From the NCBI GenBank assembly GCA_036417435.1, contig CM070913.1, forward strand, positions 5,560,680 to 5,624,679: 64,000 nt of DNA, in the 5' to 3' direction. The translations under genes and the position numbers were made by a program. This document shows positions 34,017-46,679 of the stretch, piece by piece; positions within the stretch are counted from its first letter, which is position 1, and each line of letters starts with the position of its first letter. Below the pieces are notes generated by a model. It saw only the letters and a program-made list of their open reading frames with translations, had not been told where the DNA came from and made no database searches. This DNA is from Inia geoffrensis. Its lineage: Eukaryota; Chordata; Mammalia; Artiodactyla; Iniidae.

Positions 34017-35149
34017 ATCAGAAAATTAGAACACGAAATGAGATCCAGGGTAGATTGAAAAAACCTCAGTTAAATCTACTGTGGGATTATTTTAGAGTTC
34101 TTATCGCCAAATCAGAATGTGTTATTACAACAAATAACCAAAGCTTGTGTTATTATTTCTAAGGTCATAACCTCATAACTTCAAGCTTAAAGATCAAGTT
34201 CAAAAGCAAAATTGGATTTATCTCTTGGAAAAATTGGGAACTTTTTCTGTTCCTTCTATAAAGCTAACATAATCCTAAAAGCAAAACCTAAACACAACTT
34301 AAATAAGAGTTCTGAAGCTCTGATATGCAGAGAGCTTGTCAGTCTCCACTCCCAACCCTACACTAAGAAAGCAACTGGAGAAACTGAAGCCCTTTCCTTA
34401 GAAACTGAGAACTGAGGTCAGGACAAATCATACCCAGAAATCTGGAGAGATGGGTCCATCCAGCGTCACAGCCGAGATGTGCTGGCCTGGAGCAGAAACC
34501 TCTGGAGCGTCAACATAAAATGGTCATTTGGAGGAAGTGCTGGAGAGTGAAAGGGCGCTGAATGAAAACAGGAAGCCCGAGGGTCTGCACACCTAGGGGA
34601 CCTCAGCCTTTCGTGCTTTTGCACCCAGAACCCCACCAAGTTTTCACAGTAAATATCCCCTCCTGTACTTGGCAGTGGGAGGGGAAGGTCAGTGATGCTG
34701 TGTCACACCTAGAACCTTCTCCACCACAAGAGCTACTCCACAGGGAGGAGAGTGTCAGCCTTATACCCTCTCCCAGAGCCCCCCAGGCTTCCTGTTTCTC
34801 CTAAAGGGGAACAGGTATGTGTCTTAAACACAGTCAGCGTGGTGAGGGAGTCAAGGGAAAAGGCTGGGAACACTGCAGCCAGGGATGCACTTGGGGCAGG
34901 AGGACAAAACGCTGCAGCTGTGGAGAAACATTCGTGAAAGCCATGGCCCCAGGAAGCAGGCTCCACCAGGACCTGTAACTGGACGGATATGGGACACGCC
35001 ACACCTACCCCCACACCAGCAGGGCTCCTGGGAGTGGGTCCCAGCTGAAAGACCCCAGGACTCAGACTCCACCTGCAGAGGAGTGCTTGGAGGACCCTGC
35101 AGTCCAGAGGGCAGGAAAGACGGGGAACTGGGGGACCCTGGGGTCTCTG
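34017..35149. other. No gene seen; unclassified DNA upstream of an L1/HAL1 remnant
   Basis: From about 34420 the base composition rises in G and C. This may be the 5' end of the ancient L1/HAL1 that becomes recognisable after 35150. Frames of 174 codons (34733-35257, minus) and 90 codons (plus) oppose each other and have no domain. Confidence 0.4.
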
Positions 35150-35853
35150 ATACCTAGAGTGACAGCAAACATCAAGGACGCAGAACTCCCCCACAGAGTA
35201 ACATAAACACTCACACTGAGGCCTGTCTGACTCGGTTCTTATTACACAATACAACACGTCTGGCTTTCACAAAACAATACAAGGCATGCCAAGAGGCAAG
35301 AGATGAGTGAACATCACAACCAGACTCAGACATGGCACAGATGTTGGAATTGTGGTACAAGGAACTCAAAGGAACTATGATTACTACATTAAGAGCTCTC
35401 ATGGAAAACGTAGACCACAGGCAACAGCAGGTGGGTACTGTCAGCAGAGAAAGTGGAGCTCTAGGGAAGAATCAAAATAAAATGTGAGAAGCCAAACTCA
35501 GTGAGAGAAATGAAGAAAGCTTAGGGGACTCGTGAGTAGACCGACACAGCAGAGGCCAACTCAGCGAGATTGCAGAGAGGGCGAGAGACACTCTCCAAGC
35601 TGAACCACAAAGCGAAAAAGATAACAGACACAGCACAGAATACACAAGACCTGTGGATGTGAAATAGAGTAGGGATACCAAGAGAATTAGAAAGAGAGAA
35701 CTGAGCAAAGAAATGTTTGAATTAATGATGGCCAAAATCTTCCCAAAATTAATAGCAAACACCAAACCACAGATCCAGGAATCTTGGAAAACACAAAAAT
35801 CAAGATTAAAAAACAGACACAGAAAAACCTCACACACTAGGCATATTGTATTC

Positions 35854-36138
35854 TTTTTTTTTTTAATTGGGGTACAGCTGTTTTACAATGTCGTGTTAGT
35901 TTCTACTGTACAGTGACGTGAAACAGAGTTCCCTGTGCTACACAGCAGGTTCTTATTAGTTAATCTATTTTGTTCATATCAGTGTGTACATGTCAATCCC
36001 AATCGCCCAATTCATCACACCACCTCCCACCCCCCACCACTTCCCCCCTTGGTGTCCACACGTTTGTTCTCTACATCTGTGTCTCTATTCCTGCCTTGGA
36101 AACCAGTTCATCTGTATCGTTTTTCTAGATTCCATATA
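35854..36138 (-). mobile_element. L1 3' UTR, nested insertion
   Basis: A 16-bp TSD (TAGGCATATTGTATTC) at 35838-35853 and 36139-36154 brackets a reverse-strand L1 3' end. A poly-T is followed by 'aattggggtacagctgtttt', 'cagcaggttcttattagtta' and 'catgtcaatcccaatcgccc'. It interrupts the ancient ORF1 remnant, which is why the TSD looks like ORF1 sequence. It is 5'-truncated at 'ttctagattccatata'. Confidence 0.96.
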
Positions 36139-36390
36139 TAGGCATATTGTATTCAAATTGCAGAAAACCAAAGGCAAAGAGAGAATCTTGAAACAGAGGG
36201 AGGACAAATCTCAATTCTAGAGGAAACAGGATAAAAATTGCACTAGACTTCTCATTAGAAACTATTTGAGTAAGGAGAAAGTAGAGTGAAATATTTAAAG
36301 TGTTGAAAGAAAAAAAAGAAACGCCAAACCTATAATTCTATGTGCAATAAAACTATCCTTCAAAATGAAGGGGAAAAAGACGTTCTCTGA

Positions 36391-36401
36391 CCCCCCCCCC
36401 C
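36391..36401. repeat. C homopolymer
   Basis: Eleven consecutive C followed by A8CAAAAACAAGG, within the ancient ORF1 remnant. A run of this kind is prone to length error. Confidence 0.8.
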
Positions 36402-36640
36402 AAAAAAAACAAAAACAAGGAAATCATGGTCTGCAGACCTACTTCCCCAAGAAATGACAGTTCTTCAGACAGAAGGGAAATACTCTCAGTCGGAAAGTTG
36501 CATCTGCATAAAGAAAAAAAAAGAGCATTAGAGAAGGAAGAAGTAGAGAAAACAAGACCAGGCTACAACTTGTTTAGAAGAACACACTTTAAGTCATCAG
36601 GGCAGCTCGGTGTTGCGAAAAGAATCTAAACGTGTCACAA

Positions 36641-38636
36641 AGGTATGAAACAGCCCCCCCGAAGGCACTGGGGGAAGTGCTGACCTAAGTCAATTTGGAA
36701 ATGAACAGCGTCCGTAAGACTACAGATAAAGTGTTCTGCACAAAGACAACCACTCTAGTTGACAGCTGGTTTCCATGCGGATGCAGGTTAATAATTCTGA
36801 ACCAGCCACGCGTGCACACTGGGGCTGAACAAGGGAGTTAATACAGAGATGGAATCAAGACTCTCCCTGTTCTTCAGAGGGAGGTTACAGATTAGCAAGG
36901 GGATGAGGCCAGAATTATCCGTGTGGTGCTGGATTAGAGACAGAGACCTCAAGGAACACATTTACCTTGACACAGATACAGATGCAGCCAGTAGAAATAG
37001 TTAGAGGTAAGTGGGTATGCTGGTTGGTTTACTTGCTGGTCTCCCCTTGCTGTGTCAGCTGAGAAGGACTCTGAAAGCAACACCTCCAGTGAGCACACCT
37101 GGTACCCAGGGCTTGGTTTCTAACACCATTTTCCAACAAAAGGAGCCAGCGCTCCTGCAAGAACGTGACTGATTCTAGGACCGGGGCAGGAAATTGGCCA
37201 GATAAGCCACAAGTATCTTGTAGGAAGTAGGAAGTGCTCAACAAAAATGAGCAAACAAACAAAAACGAAACTCCCGAATATGGTGAAGATACGTCACAGG
37301 ACACAGGAGCCAATTGAAAGAGCTCCCAGTGGCCAAAGCCAATTAGAGCAATAATTATATAAAGTAGTCCTGGAATATAGCCATACTGTAGTGTAACCCA
37401 TCGGATAGCATAACTATCCATGTGTCCATAGAGAACAAACGAACTCTTGAATAAATCAGCCCCTGGGAGGGAACAGATAGATTCCGTGGCAGAAGGTTTC
37501 TGTCAATTATCCTCATGGAGGAGTTGGAGCCTAAATCTCCAACCCGCATGTGGGGGCTTCCATCCACAAAGGGAAAAGATTTACCCAGGTGACCAACCGT
37601 ATGGCTACAGAGAACCTGAATTGTTGCAGTTTGTCAGATTTTATACTCACAATTAGAAAGGGCTGAGAAAGACAGAACACATCCTGTTGGATAGAACAGG
37701 CTCACCTCACTGAAGTGCTCACTTATGCGCGGCTCTGTGTTTTATAATAGATGTAGATGCATCAATAGAGGATCACCTGTAAAGTGTTTCAGACGTGTCC
37801 CCTTAGACCAGACAGCCGGACACGCCCTGAGCTGGGTAAGTGGAGCCATCGGGCCTTCAACCTGTCTGTACTGTCCTGGTCCTCCCTCCATCATCCTGCG
37901 AGCCCCTGGTCCATCCCACCGCCTGAGAGAGACTTCCTCCGTCAGGATGGAAAACAAAGGACAGAACATTTCAGCCTCTGTCTGAATTCAACCCTTGGAT
38001 TCCATGTGCTGAGTCTTCCTCGTCATTGCATATTCCTTTACAGGGCCCGTCTTCTCAATGTTTCGTAAGTTTATTTCTTATCTACCCAAATATACCACAA
38101 GATCCTTGCGTAAAAGACCCCTTTTTCTGTTCTTATATAAGCCTGCAAAACAGGGCCTTAAACACAGGCCCAAATGCAGATATTAAATAGAGTAGATAGT
38201 CAAGAATTCAACTTCAACTTTTTCATTTTCATTTCATAGGCTGGCCCGCTGAGTAGGCCTGAGAATTTAAAGGACAGAGAAATTGTGACACCAGAATGTC
38301 TGAAAAGTCACTTTAAAATATGACCCTCTGAATCTGTGTAATCAGGACTTTGTATTCAGAGATGCTTAGGACCTCTATGGGGATTGAAGATGATTTTCTA
38401 ATATCAGTCAGGAGATGAGGTCAGCCATGGCTGATAAACACATGCTTTACTGTTCTTTACACATTGATTAGAGATGTTACAAATGGTCAGCTACTCAAGT
38501 TCATCCAGACGAGGGGTTTCCTGGGGTGCCGGCAACCTGAGGAGAAGGGAAACAAGCGAGTCTTCCCAGGGCTGTGCCTACCTGCTGTTCCCGATGATGA
38601 CCCCATTCACGGCATAATGCCTGCAAAGACACGTCA
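36641..38636. other. No gene seen
   Basis: Unique or unclassified DNA. The 130-codon minus frame at 37029-37421 and the smaller frames beyond it have no recognised domain and overlap antisense frames. Confidence 0.5.
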
Positions 38637-38651
38637 GAATCCCGTGTCTAA

Positions 38652-39015
38652 TGAACGAACTTATCTACGAAACGGAAACAGACTCACAGACATAGAGAAC
38701 AGACTCGGGGCTGCCGGGGCGGTGGGGGGGATGGATTGGGAGTTTGGGGTTAGCAGATGCAAACTGGTATACATAGGATGGATAAACAACAAGGTCTTAC
38801 TGTAGAGCACAGGGACCTATATTCAATATCCTGTGATAAACCATAATGGAAAAGAATATAAAAGAGAATGTGTATGTATGTATAACTGAATACCTTTGCC
38901 ATATAGCAGAAATGAACACAACATTGTAAATCAACTATACTTCAATTAAAAATTAATTAATTAATTAAAAGGCAAGAAAATATGTTAAGAAACCTCAAAA
39001 AAAAAAAAAAAAAAA
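38652..39015 (+). mobile_element. L1 3' UTR, 'TATACTTCAATTAAAAA' type
   Basis: A 15-bp perfect TSD (GAATCCCGTGTCTAA) at 38637-38651 and 39016-39030. Contents include 'cggaaacagactcacagaca', a G-rich tract (CGGGGCTGCCGGGGCGGTGG and seven more G, about 38706-38730), 'caaggtcttactgtagagca' and 'actatacttcaattaaaaat', then a secondary A tail. It is 5'-truncated within the 3' UTR. Confidence 0.95.
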
Positions 39016-39030
39016 GAATCCCGTGTCTAA

Positions 39031-42000
39031 AAACATATGCACACATGAGGAAAGTAATGAGATACTGAAAGCAAACATCCATTTTCTCTTGTTCCCAGGG
39101 CATCAGTAAGAGTGATGAAAATTTGAAAATCGAGTCACGCTCAATTTCATGTGCTGATACCAGCACTAGACGTGGACGCATTACAAGAAGGCAGCTTAGA
39201 ACTGCCGGCCGGTCATTAGCACTTGGGGCTCAGAAAGCCTGCCCGCCATTTGGGGTGCCGTGCTGGCCACATCCCACTGCGAGAATTTCTCTGTGGGTTT
39301 AAGGTGTCCCCTGAACAGCTCCCCATCTGTCTACAGATATACGTTCTAGGGCCTTGACTAACGAAACCCATTTTCATATTAGCAGGGAATGGAGCCTGGG
39401 AGGAGTAAGACCTGCCACAGGCCTCACGGGGGACCCTGCGCTGTGGATGCGAGGGTACCAGAGCGCGGAAGAAAGGAAGGAAAGCAGGAAACGCAATCAG
39501 AACGCCACACTCTGTCCTCATTAAAACTGTGCCCACGGCAAACTCTGCGTGCAGACTAGTTATTTATAAATTCAAGTATTAACAACATAAACACTTTAAC
39601 CTTCTGTGATTCTCTGAAGGGAACAGGCATCGCTAAATAGCTTTCCTTGCTTTCAAACTTGGGTCCACCCTAGTTTCCTCCCTTGCCCTTTGCAGGAGGG
39701 GAGCCCTCCTCACCCTGATGATGGAAATCATGACAGCGGACTTGTGAAATCAGCTGTGAGACGAATGCTTCAGGCACTGCTTAAGGAATTCATCCTCACG
39801 TTACTGCTTTAGCTGGTGCTCAAAAAAAGATGAATAGGTTTCTCAGCCGTCGTTATAACTGAGGATTTGTTCAGCAAGAAGGGAAGCTGAGCATCCTCCT
39901 TTACTTCAAATACAGATACTGGTTTTAGAACAACCCAGATGGCGCTAGTCTGTAAACTGGGTTGTTTACGGAAATTGGGGAAAAATGTGCTTTCACTTTT
40001 CATCTGGATGTTCTGGTCTCATTCACTCTTAGTGTGAAGTGAAGAAACTCTGAATGTATTTCTTATCATTTATGTCTCGACCTTTGAAATAAGAATAACA
40101 CAGACCTCGGAGGTGTATCAAACGAGCCGGTATCTGCAAGGTGCTCTTTGGTTCCCAGAGCGAGGTTAGGTAATGCCCTCTATGAGCACACTCACAAGGT
40201 CTCTCTTAGGAGCGCTAGCGTCAGTGGCTACATAAGAAACTGTCTCAGCCTTAGAGCTGCTCAGTAGAGCATGCTGGCTTTGAAGACAGTGATAGACGGC
40301 TCTGTAATTGAAAATGCTCTATCCGAGAATGGATGAGCTCTCAGGAACCTTGGTGTTCCTTTATCAGCTAGACTCTTGAGCTAGAGGACCTCTTAGGTCC
40401 GTTCCAGAAACACCAGCTTATAAGGTCATTTAATGCCACGTGAGTATAGACGTGCATGATTCCTGTTTTACAGCTATGTCTCATTTAAGTATTATTTCAA
40501 GGTTACTAAAAAGTATTTTATTATTATGAATCATTGTTTAAGTTTGACCTTTCATCCCATTACTATTAATTACATCTTTAATACAAACTGTATATCTTAC
40601 TATGTAAAAAGAAGTAATTCATATTTCCAAAAATTTTTTAAATACTTTGATAAATAAAATGTTTATTATCTAAAAGGTCAACATGTAATAACATACAAAT
40701 GATGACTCTTTGTTACCACATATGCTCAGGTTTTCTGTACACTTTCTCTGATTTATCTAATTTGGCGTCTGGGACAGCTTAGCACTCAGGAGAAATGAGC
40801 ATTCGTTCTTCCTAGCACCACTTATAACACGGAATGTGACATAACATGGAGGTTCGCCTATAACACTGAATATAAACGGAAATAAAACTAATATAATGTG
40901 AACATGTAAGTTAAAGAAATCAGTAAATTTTCTGGAAAAATACATAAAGGTATCTTGATCTTGTTAGAAACACTGGAATTTGCCAAATATGCACTTTGCA
41001 GTAGACCTTGTCCTATTACTATGGGTACCATGTTGTAAAGTGAGGCAAATGACAATGAATAAAAATCTCACTTCAAATTTTATATAATTACCTCTTTATG
41101 CAGGAAAATAAAAAAGAAGGAAAAAAGAAGTGCCATCTTCTCTTTTTCATCCTGCCTGCCTAAGTTCCATTCACAACACAGTTTGAATCTTGATGAATCT
41201 AACACAAAAACTGTGCAGATAAATAACTCCAACTCAATAGTACAGAGAAGATGAAAATGTTCCCTTCACTCCTAATGAGGCGTGTTATGAGGACAATATG
41301 CTGAGCCCTGCTGAACGGCACACTGGGAATCACAGATTGAAAATGACGATTCTCACGGGTTCAGCCAGGAATCGGTAACGAGAGAGGCCCTGACACCCCC
41401 GGCGGGATGACTTCGACATTCAGGCCACACTGTGCGTCGTCACCAGCGTGTGTAGTGTGTGAGCTGCACCGCACAACCCATGAGAACTAGAGCATCACAT
41501 GAACCCAAGTCTCAGTCGTTCATAAGAAAAATACAACTTAACGTGTTAGCCTAGCCAAGGGAAAAACCCAAACCCCTTTCCAATCATACAAAAGTAGATA
41601 TTTGCCTCATGAGCACTTGAGGAGATAGTTGTCTGAAACAAACCAGAGAAACAGAATTAACGGATCTCACAAAATTGTAGGAGCGAAGGAGCAGGATGCG
41701 GAAGGCAGGTAGCGGGTAGCTGTGGCTCGGGAGCGCCACTGATGAAGACTAAGCGGTAAGCTACAGAATGTTAATCCGGAAGAGAGCTGAGCACGCTGGG
41801 CAGGTACGTGTGAGGGTCAATCTGGCCCCACCGTCTCCCCCCAGACACCTCTCTTTGACTCTCAGGGAGGGCAGAAGTGTCCTAGCCTCTCCCAGGGCTC
41901 ACACACTCAGTCAGCATCCTTGAACAGCCTCCCGCCAGCCTGGGGAGGATGCGGCAGCCTCCACCCACCCCCTGACACAGGCGCTCAACACATCGCCAGA

Positions 42001-42639
42001 GAGGCCTCCCTGGAAACGCCATCTCAGTGGCTCCCCCCGAAACACGGGGGAGGCATCATGAAGAATCCACTCAATTCTCTTGCCTCACAGAGCAGCAAGG
42101 AGGACACAGGGGGAAACCCAACAACCCAGCATCGTGAAACTTAAAAAGACATAAACTCTCTAACTCTAGAGTTAGAGTTTAGGTAAACTCTAAATTACAT
42201 ACGCGTACGAGCTACCAAAAACAAAGAGACCAAGTGTGTGTTCATAAGTCCCCAAGGAAGCCTGGGGACACTCCAACGGGGTCAAGAAGGGGCAGGGGAT
42301 TTCCGAAATTCTGAAGACCACACGCACCCAGAGAGCGGTACCTCCAGGGAGTCTCTGAGGACGGGATCCTTAATCGGGTCACGATCCAGAGGGAAGAGGG
42401 GATAGAAGGTGCCTGTGGGCCTTGGCTGCTACCAGAAAGCAGCAGTAATAATGCACTTTCTGAAAATGAGAGAGGGCAGAGACCTCTGGAACCTGGTCGG
42501 ATCTAAGAGTCCCAGGGGAGTAGTGGCATCACAGGAGCCCTTGAACTGTGTGTGGGGCTGTGATGCTGCCCCGTCCACAGGACCCTGCTGTCACAGTGGC
42601 GAGTAGCATCCTCAAGTGCTTTAAAGAAAATTCTGTCCT
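39031..42639. other. No gene seen; mostly unique DNA
   Basis: AT-rich at 40400-41250 and GC-richer at 41700-42600. Frames up to 106 codons (39216-39536, minus) lack domains. A perfect 18-bp palindrome (TCTAACTCTAGAGTTAGA) lies at 42159-42176. Confidence 0.45.
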
Positions 42640-43560
42640 GATCAAAAGGAGTTTATTCTAGGGATGCAGGGAGCAGTAGCAATCTTGCTGTTCACTCATA
42701 TTAGAGCTAAGAACAAAAACTATATGATCGTCCCTGTTGAGGTTGAAAAGGCTTTTGACAAAACACAACATTTCTTGATTAAATAAATTAAATATCAAAG
42801 GAACAATTGAATTCCACTTTTATATATATGCAACAACTTAAAAGCCAGAGACTTCCCATGGAATCAAAGGAAATATTTCCACTCAACCCAGGGAAAAGGC
42901 AAGGGCCGCCCCCATCCCCATTAATATTTACTGCAGGCATTTACTAAAGCAATTAGGCATAGAAAGAACGTGGATGGACAAACAAACATCAGAAAATAAG
43001 AAGTAAATATACCCCTATTTGCGGATGATATTTATGCAAATGCTATCCAAAAGAATCCACTGAAAAACAACTGCAAAGAATAAGTGAATCCGTAAGGCTG
43101 CAGGACAGAAGGAATATGCAGAAATCGATACGCTTTATTTACCGCTTGGGACAATCAGTTAGAACCGTAACATCATAGAAGGTGCAATGGAAGAGGTAAT
43201 GCTGCTGACAAAAACAGCAAAAAAGAAAAGGAAAAAGTACCTCAGGAGGATCCTAACTAAAATTGGGGCGAAAACACATTAATAGAAGTTTAGAAAAACA
43301 TCAAAGACGTGAATGTAGATCTAAACACAGAGAAGGACAAACCCTGTTCTCAGACAGGAGATTCCACATCATCACAATGTCAGTCCTTCCTGAACAATTG
43401 GATACATTTAACAAGATCCTAATACACGTACCTGTAGGTTTTTATTTGAATTTCTTATTCTACACTTTATGTGGAAAAATAAACAAGTTAAAGCCGGAGA
43501 ACTCTCATGAGGGCTGTGGGTGGGAGACTGAGGGGTGACTGTTCCTACCGGACATTAAAA
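42640..43560 (+). pseudogene. Ancient L1 ORF2 remnant (reverse-transcriptase region)
   Basis: The segment is recognisable by 'agtttattctagggatgcag' (GFIPGMQG region), 'ctgttgaggttgaaaaggct' then 'tttgacaaaacacaacattt' (DAEKAFDKIQH region), and 'cctatttgcggatgatattt' near 43012-43031, which encodes the FADD active-site motif. Frames are broken and no long ORF remains. A younger-type L1 3' end follows directly. Confidence 0.72.
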
Positions 43561-43614
43561 TGGAACATAAAATGGCAGAATGATGAAAACGTGTCCGTCA
43601 GGTACACAGGCAGC

Positions 43615-43815
43615 CAACAAAGTAGCAAAGTAGAACGTAGATAACCAACAAGCACCTACAGTGTAGCACAGGGAACTCTACTCGATATTTTTTAATAACC
43701 TATAAGGGAAAAGAATCTGAAAAGAAATATGTCTATATATGTATAACTGAAGTTCTTTGCTGTACACCTGAAACGAACACAATATTGTAAATTAATTATA
43801 CTTCAATTAAAAAAA
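43615..43815 (+). mobile_element. L1 3' end, 'TATACTTCAATTAAAAA' type
   Basis: 'ctacagtgtagcacagggaa', 'taacctataagggaaaagaa', 'gtataactgaagttctttgc' and 'attatacttcaattaaaaaa' show an L1 3' end close to the copy at 38652. No TSD was found. It may be the end of the adjacent old L1 or a separate insertion. Confidence 0.8.
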
Positions 43816-44266
43816 ATCATTGTAATATAAAGGCCTAGAGAAAAGAAAAAGAAAATTTACCCTGGAGTTCATCTCAGGATTTATAATCAATGGTTTGGTA
43901 CATTTCATATAATTTAAATTCATTTTGAAAAACAAAGGTATCATTGATCAGTCTGCATTCACATGGCTGAAAACCGAAGAATGAGCATCCTCCTAAGACG
44001 TACGTTGTCCTAGTAACTCCATTATGAAATATAAAATACACCTGAAAATATGAGAGCCTTTCAAATAAATTAAAAATGGTTTATGAAGACAGCACATTTC
44101 AAAATTAATTCAGAGCCAGTTCCTACTCTGTCCTGATGCTGCTATTCTGCCTCTTCGGGCAAATTCGCAATGTCAGTCTTTTCCGCGAAGCAGAGGTCTA
44201 ACTAAATCAAAATGAAGGACATGTAGGTGGGTGCCAGGGTTTCAGTAAAGTGATTCGTGTTTAATT
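43816..44266. other. No gene seen
   Basis: AT-rich unique DNA leading to a SINE. Nothing recognised. Confidence 0.5.
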
Positions 44267-44276
44267 TAAAATGAGG

Positions 44277-44484
44277 GGCTTCCCTGGTGGCGCAGTGGTT
44301 GGGAGTCCGCCTGCCGATGCAGGGGACACGGGTTCGTGCCCCGGTCCGGGAAGATCCCACATGCCGCGGAGCGGCTGGGCCCGTGAGCCATGGCCGCTGA
44401 GCCTGAGCGTCCGGAGGCTGTGCTCCGCCACGGGAGAGGCCACAGCAGTGAGAGGCCCGCGTACTGCAAAAAAATAAAATAAAA
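44277..44484 (+). mobile_element. CHR-family SINE, short form
   Basis: A 10-bp TSD (TAAAATGAGG) at 44267-44276 and 44485-44494. The head is GGCTTCCCTGGTGGCGCAGT, then GGTTGGGAGTCC (one change). The B box is GGTTCGTGCCC and the tail is AAAAAAATAAAATAAAA. Confidence 0.94.
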
Positions 44485-44494
44485 TAAAATGAGG

Positions 44495-46107
44495 ACACCA
44501 CTCCTTGTTATACCAAGGCTTTAAAAAATACAAACTAAGACTAGAACGGCTGTCAGTAAAGGTAAGTGGGGATCATCACTGAGGGGGGCGTCCTCTGTGT
44601 GCACACACCCCCGGGCTCCCTGGGCCAGGCCGGCGACGGGCAGAGGCTGGTGGGAAGGCTGCAGCCCCATCCTTGTTCCTTTGTTCACAGTTAACCTTCC
44701 TGACCCAAGGCAGACTTGAAGAAATTGTGGGACTCTCCCAAGAAAGTTAAAAGCAGAGGATCTCAGAATTCCCCATTTCTCTGTGTCTCCACCAAGCCTG
44801 TCTTGATCCTTCTCTCCCAGGCTGAGGCGTGACTGTCCAGTCTGCTTCTGAGCTGTTTATTGAGGGTGGAGAATAAAACATGAAACCCGGAGAAAAGCAC
44901 AGCAAAACGAATCCTTCACCAGAAATCTGGCAACTCGGCTAAAATCAAGGCTAAGAAGCAATCGAGGTTCTCACCAGTCTTTTTTAAATGTCAAGGGGAA
45001 AAATAACAAATAAAGAAATATGTTCATATGATCCTAAGAACTATGATTTCACAGAAATAGTGAAGTCAGCTGAGGACTGAAGGAGAGGGAGGCCACCAGA
45101 AACACAGCCCTTGGAAGGAAGGAAATTTAAAAATGAAGATTATGACTTTTTAAATGTTTATGGGAAACTGGTTGGTGATTCACTTCAGCTTGTAGGATTC
45201 GCTGTGGAGGCACTGAATTGTATGTCCTGAGGGAGATGACATGATGTCAAAGAAGACAAGATTATCTTGGAATCAGACACTGGACTCAAACCCTTTAGAA
45301 AAAATAGGAGATTATCACTTCTCTTTCTCCTCAACCAGCAATTTGGTTTGTGTGCACTTGCGGTGTTTTAACTATGCGGTTCCCATGTTGCAATACTGAT
45401 TTTCAACTGTTGCACTGATTTTGCAGCTATGCGTCCACTTTGCAGCTTGGACTGCCTGCTCTGGACAGTCTCCTCCATGCTGCTGGGCCAACACCCCCAG
45501 TAATAAGAACCCATACCAGCTTCCCGTCAGAAACAGGGGCCACCTCTACCTGGTCTCCAGAAACTTTTTTCCACCCAGAGAAACTTCAGGGCCCTTTAAA
45601 TCTTAACATTTCCTTGAAAGTTAAGTTAAATGAAAAAAATCTTACCCAGAATCATTTTTTTACAAAGGAAGTCAGGGGGAAGTTTGGGATAAAGTTGACT
45701 TTGGTTACCACGGTAACTACTGCTAGCATCTCTCTTTTAGTTTAAAGCCATAGCTCAGAGAAAAGTCTCTCTGCACGTGTAGTTATTGATTAACAGCACA
45801 GAATGCTCCCATCTGCACCTTTCTGTTAAGTGCCCTTACCAGCCGTATGATATTGACAGGTTTTTCCATTCTAAGCGACATCTAGAGAATACACTCTGAA
45901 AACTAGGATTCTATATGCTTGTTGTTAGCTTTTAGAATGGGAACAGAATGACGAAATCTGGGTTTGTCTGGCGAAGTCACAAATCAGGACGAGACCTTAT
46001 AAGGCTGTAAGGTCCAACCTCTATGCTAGGAAACCAACGTTATAAACAACCTTATCTTTGGGAAATTATCATGACATAATTGACGGTCCCAGGATAATTC
46101 TTCTATC
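44495..46107. other. No gene seen
   Basis: Unique DNA. A GC-rich patch at about 44580-44680 contains GGCCAGGCCGGCGACGGGCA but no CpG-island-sized stretch. A 101-codon frame at 45440 has no domain. Confidence 0.5.
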
Positions 46108-46123
46108 AAATAAGTGTTTTCTG

Positions 46124-46450
46124 GGGGCTTCCCTGGTGGCGCAGTGGCTAGGAATCCACCTGCCAATGCAGGGGACACGGGTTCGAGCCCTGGTCTGGGA
46201 AGATCCCACGTGCTGCGGAGCAACTAAGCCCGTGTGCCACAACTACTGAGCCTGTGCTCTAGAGCCCGCAAGGCACAACTGCTGAGCCCGTGCGCCTAGA
46301 GCCCGTGCTCTGCAACAAGAGAAGCCACTGCAATGAGGAGCCCGCGCACTGCAACGAAGAGTAGCCCCCGCTTGTCGCAACTAGAGAAAGCCTGCACGCA
46401 GCAACGAAGACCCAGTACAGCCAAAAATAAATAAATAAATTTATTTTAAA
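46124..46450 (+). mobile_element. CHR-family SINE, long form
   Basis: A perfect 16-bp TSD (AAATAAGTGTTTTCTG) at 46108-46123 and 46451-46466. The head is GGGGCTTCCCTGGTGGCGCA, the A box is slightly altered (GCAGTGGCTAGG), and the B box is GGTTCGAGCCC. Two 'gagcc..gtgc.ctagagcc' modules and the tail AAAAATAAATAAATAAATTT follow. A standard-length long copy. Confidence 0.96.
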
Positions 46451-46679
46451 AAATAAGTGTTTTCTGAAATATAAACTTGTTTTCTTCAAAAATAATTTCC
46501 TCAGCTGCTTTTGCTTGGAATTAAAATTTTTCTATTTATTCCCTTGTCATGATTATCGTATTATTTACTCGTTCTCATTTGTACCCCTGGTTAAAGGGGA
46601 GCCATCCTGTGGAATAAAAGTGGAGGTATCTCCTCTGCTATCTCTCCTCTGTCCAGATGCTCATTTAAAATCTCAGCTC

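Larger units (their letters stand above)
35150..36640 (+). pseudogene. Ancient HAL1/L1 ORF1 remnant
   Basis: Ignoring the younger insertion at 35854-36138, the text follows old L1/HAL1 ORF1. Residues HIVFKLQKTKGKERILKQRE are read across the insertion's right side, like the HIIIK...K.KERIL core of the L1 ORF1 RNA-binding domain. 'agagtgaaatatttaaagtg', 'caatttctatgtgcaataaa'-type and 'atccttcaaaatgaagggg' segments and a final 'agaaatgacagttcttcaga' region follow. Many stops are present. The start is not sharply defined. Confidence 0.6.

Noticed and set aside
34733..35257. 174-codon minus-strand frame with Cys-rich text
   Set aside because: Plus-strand frames overlap it and it lies beside an ancient L1/HAL1 relic. 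The Cys spacing fits no motif that I know.
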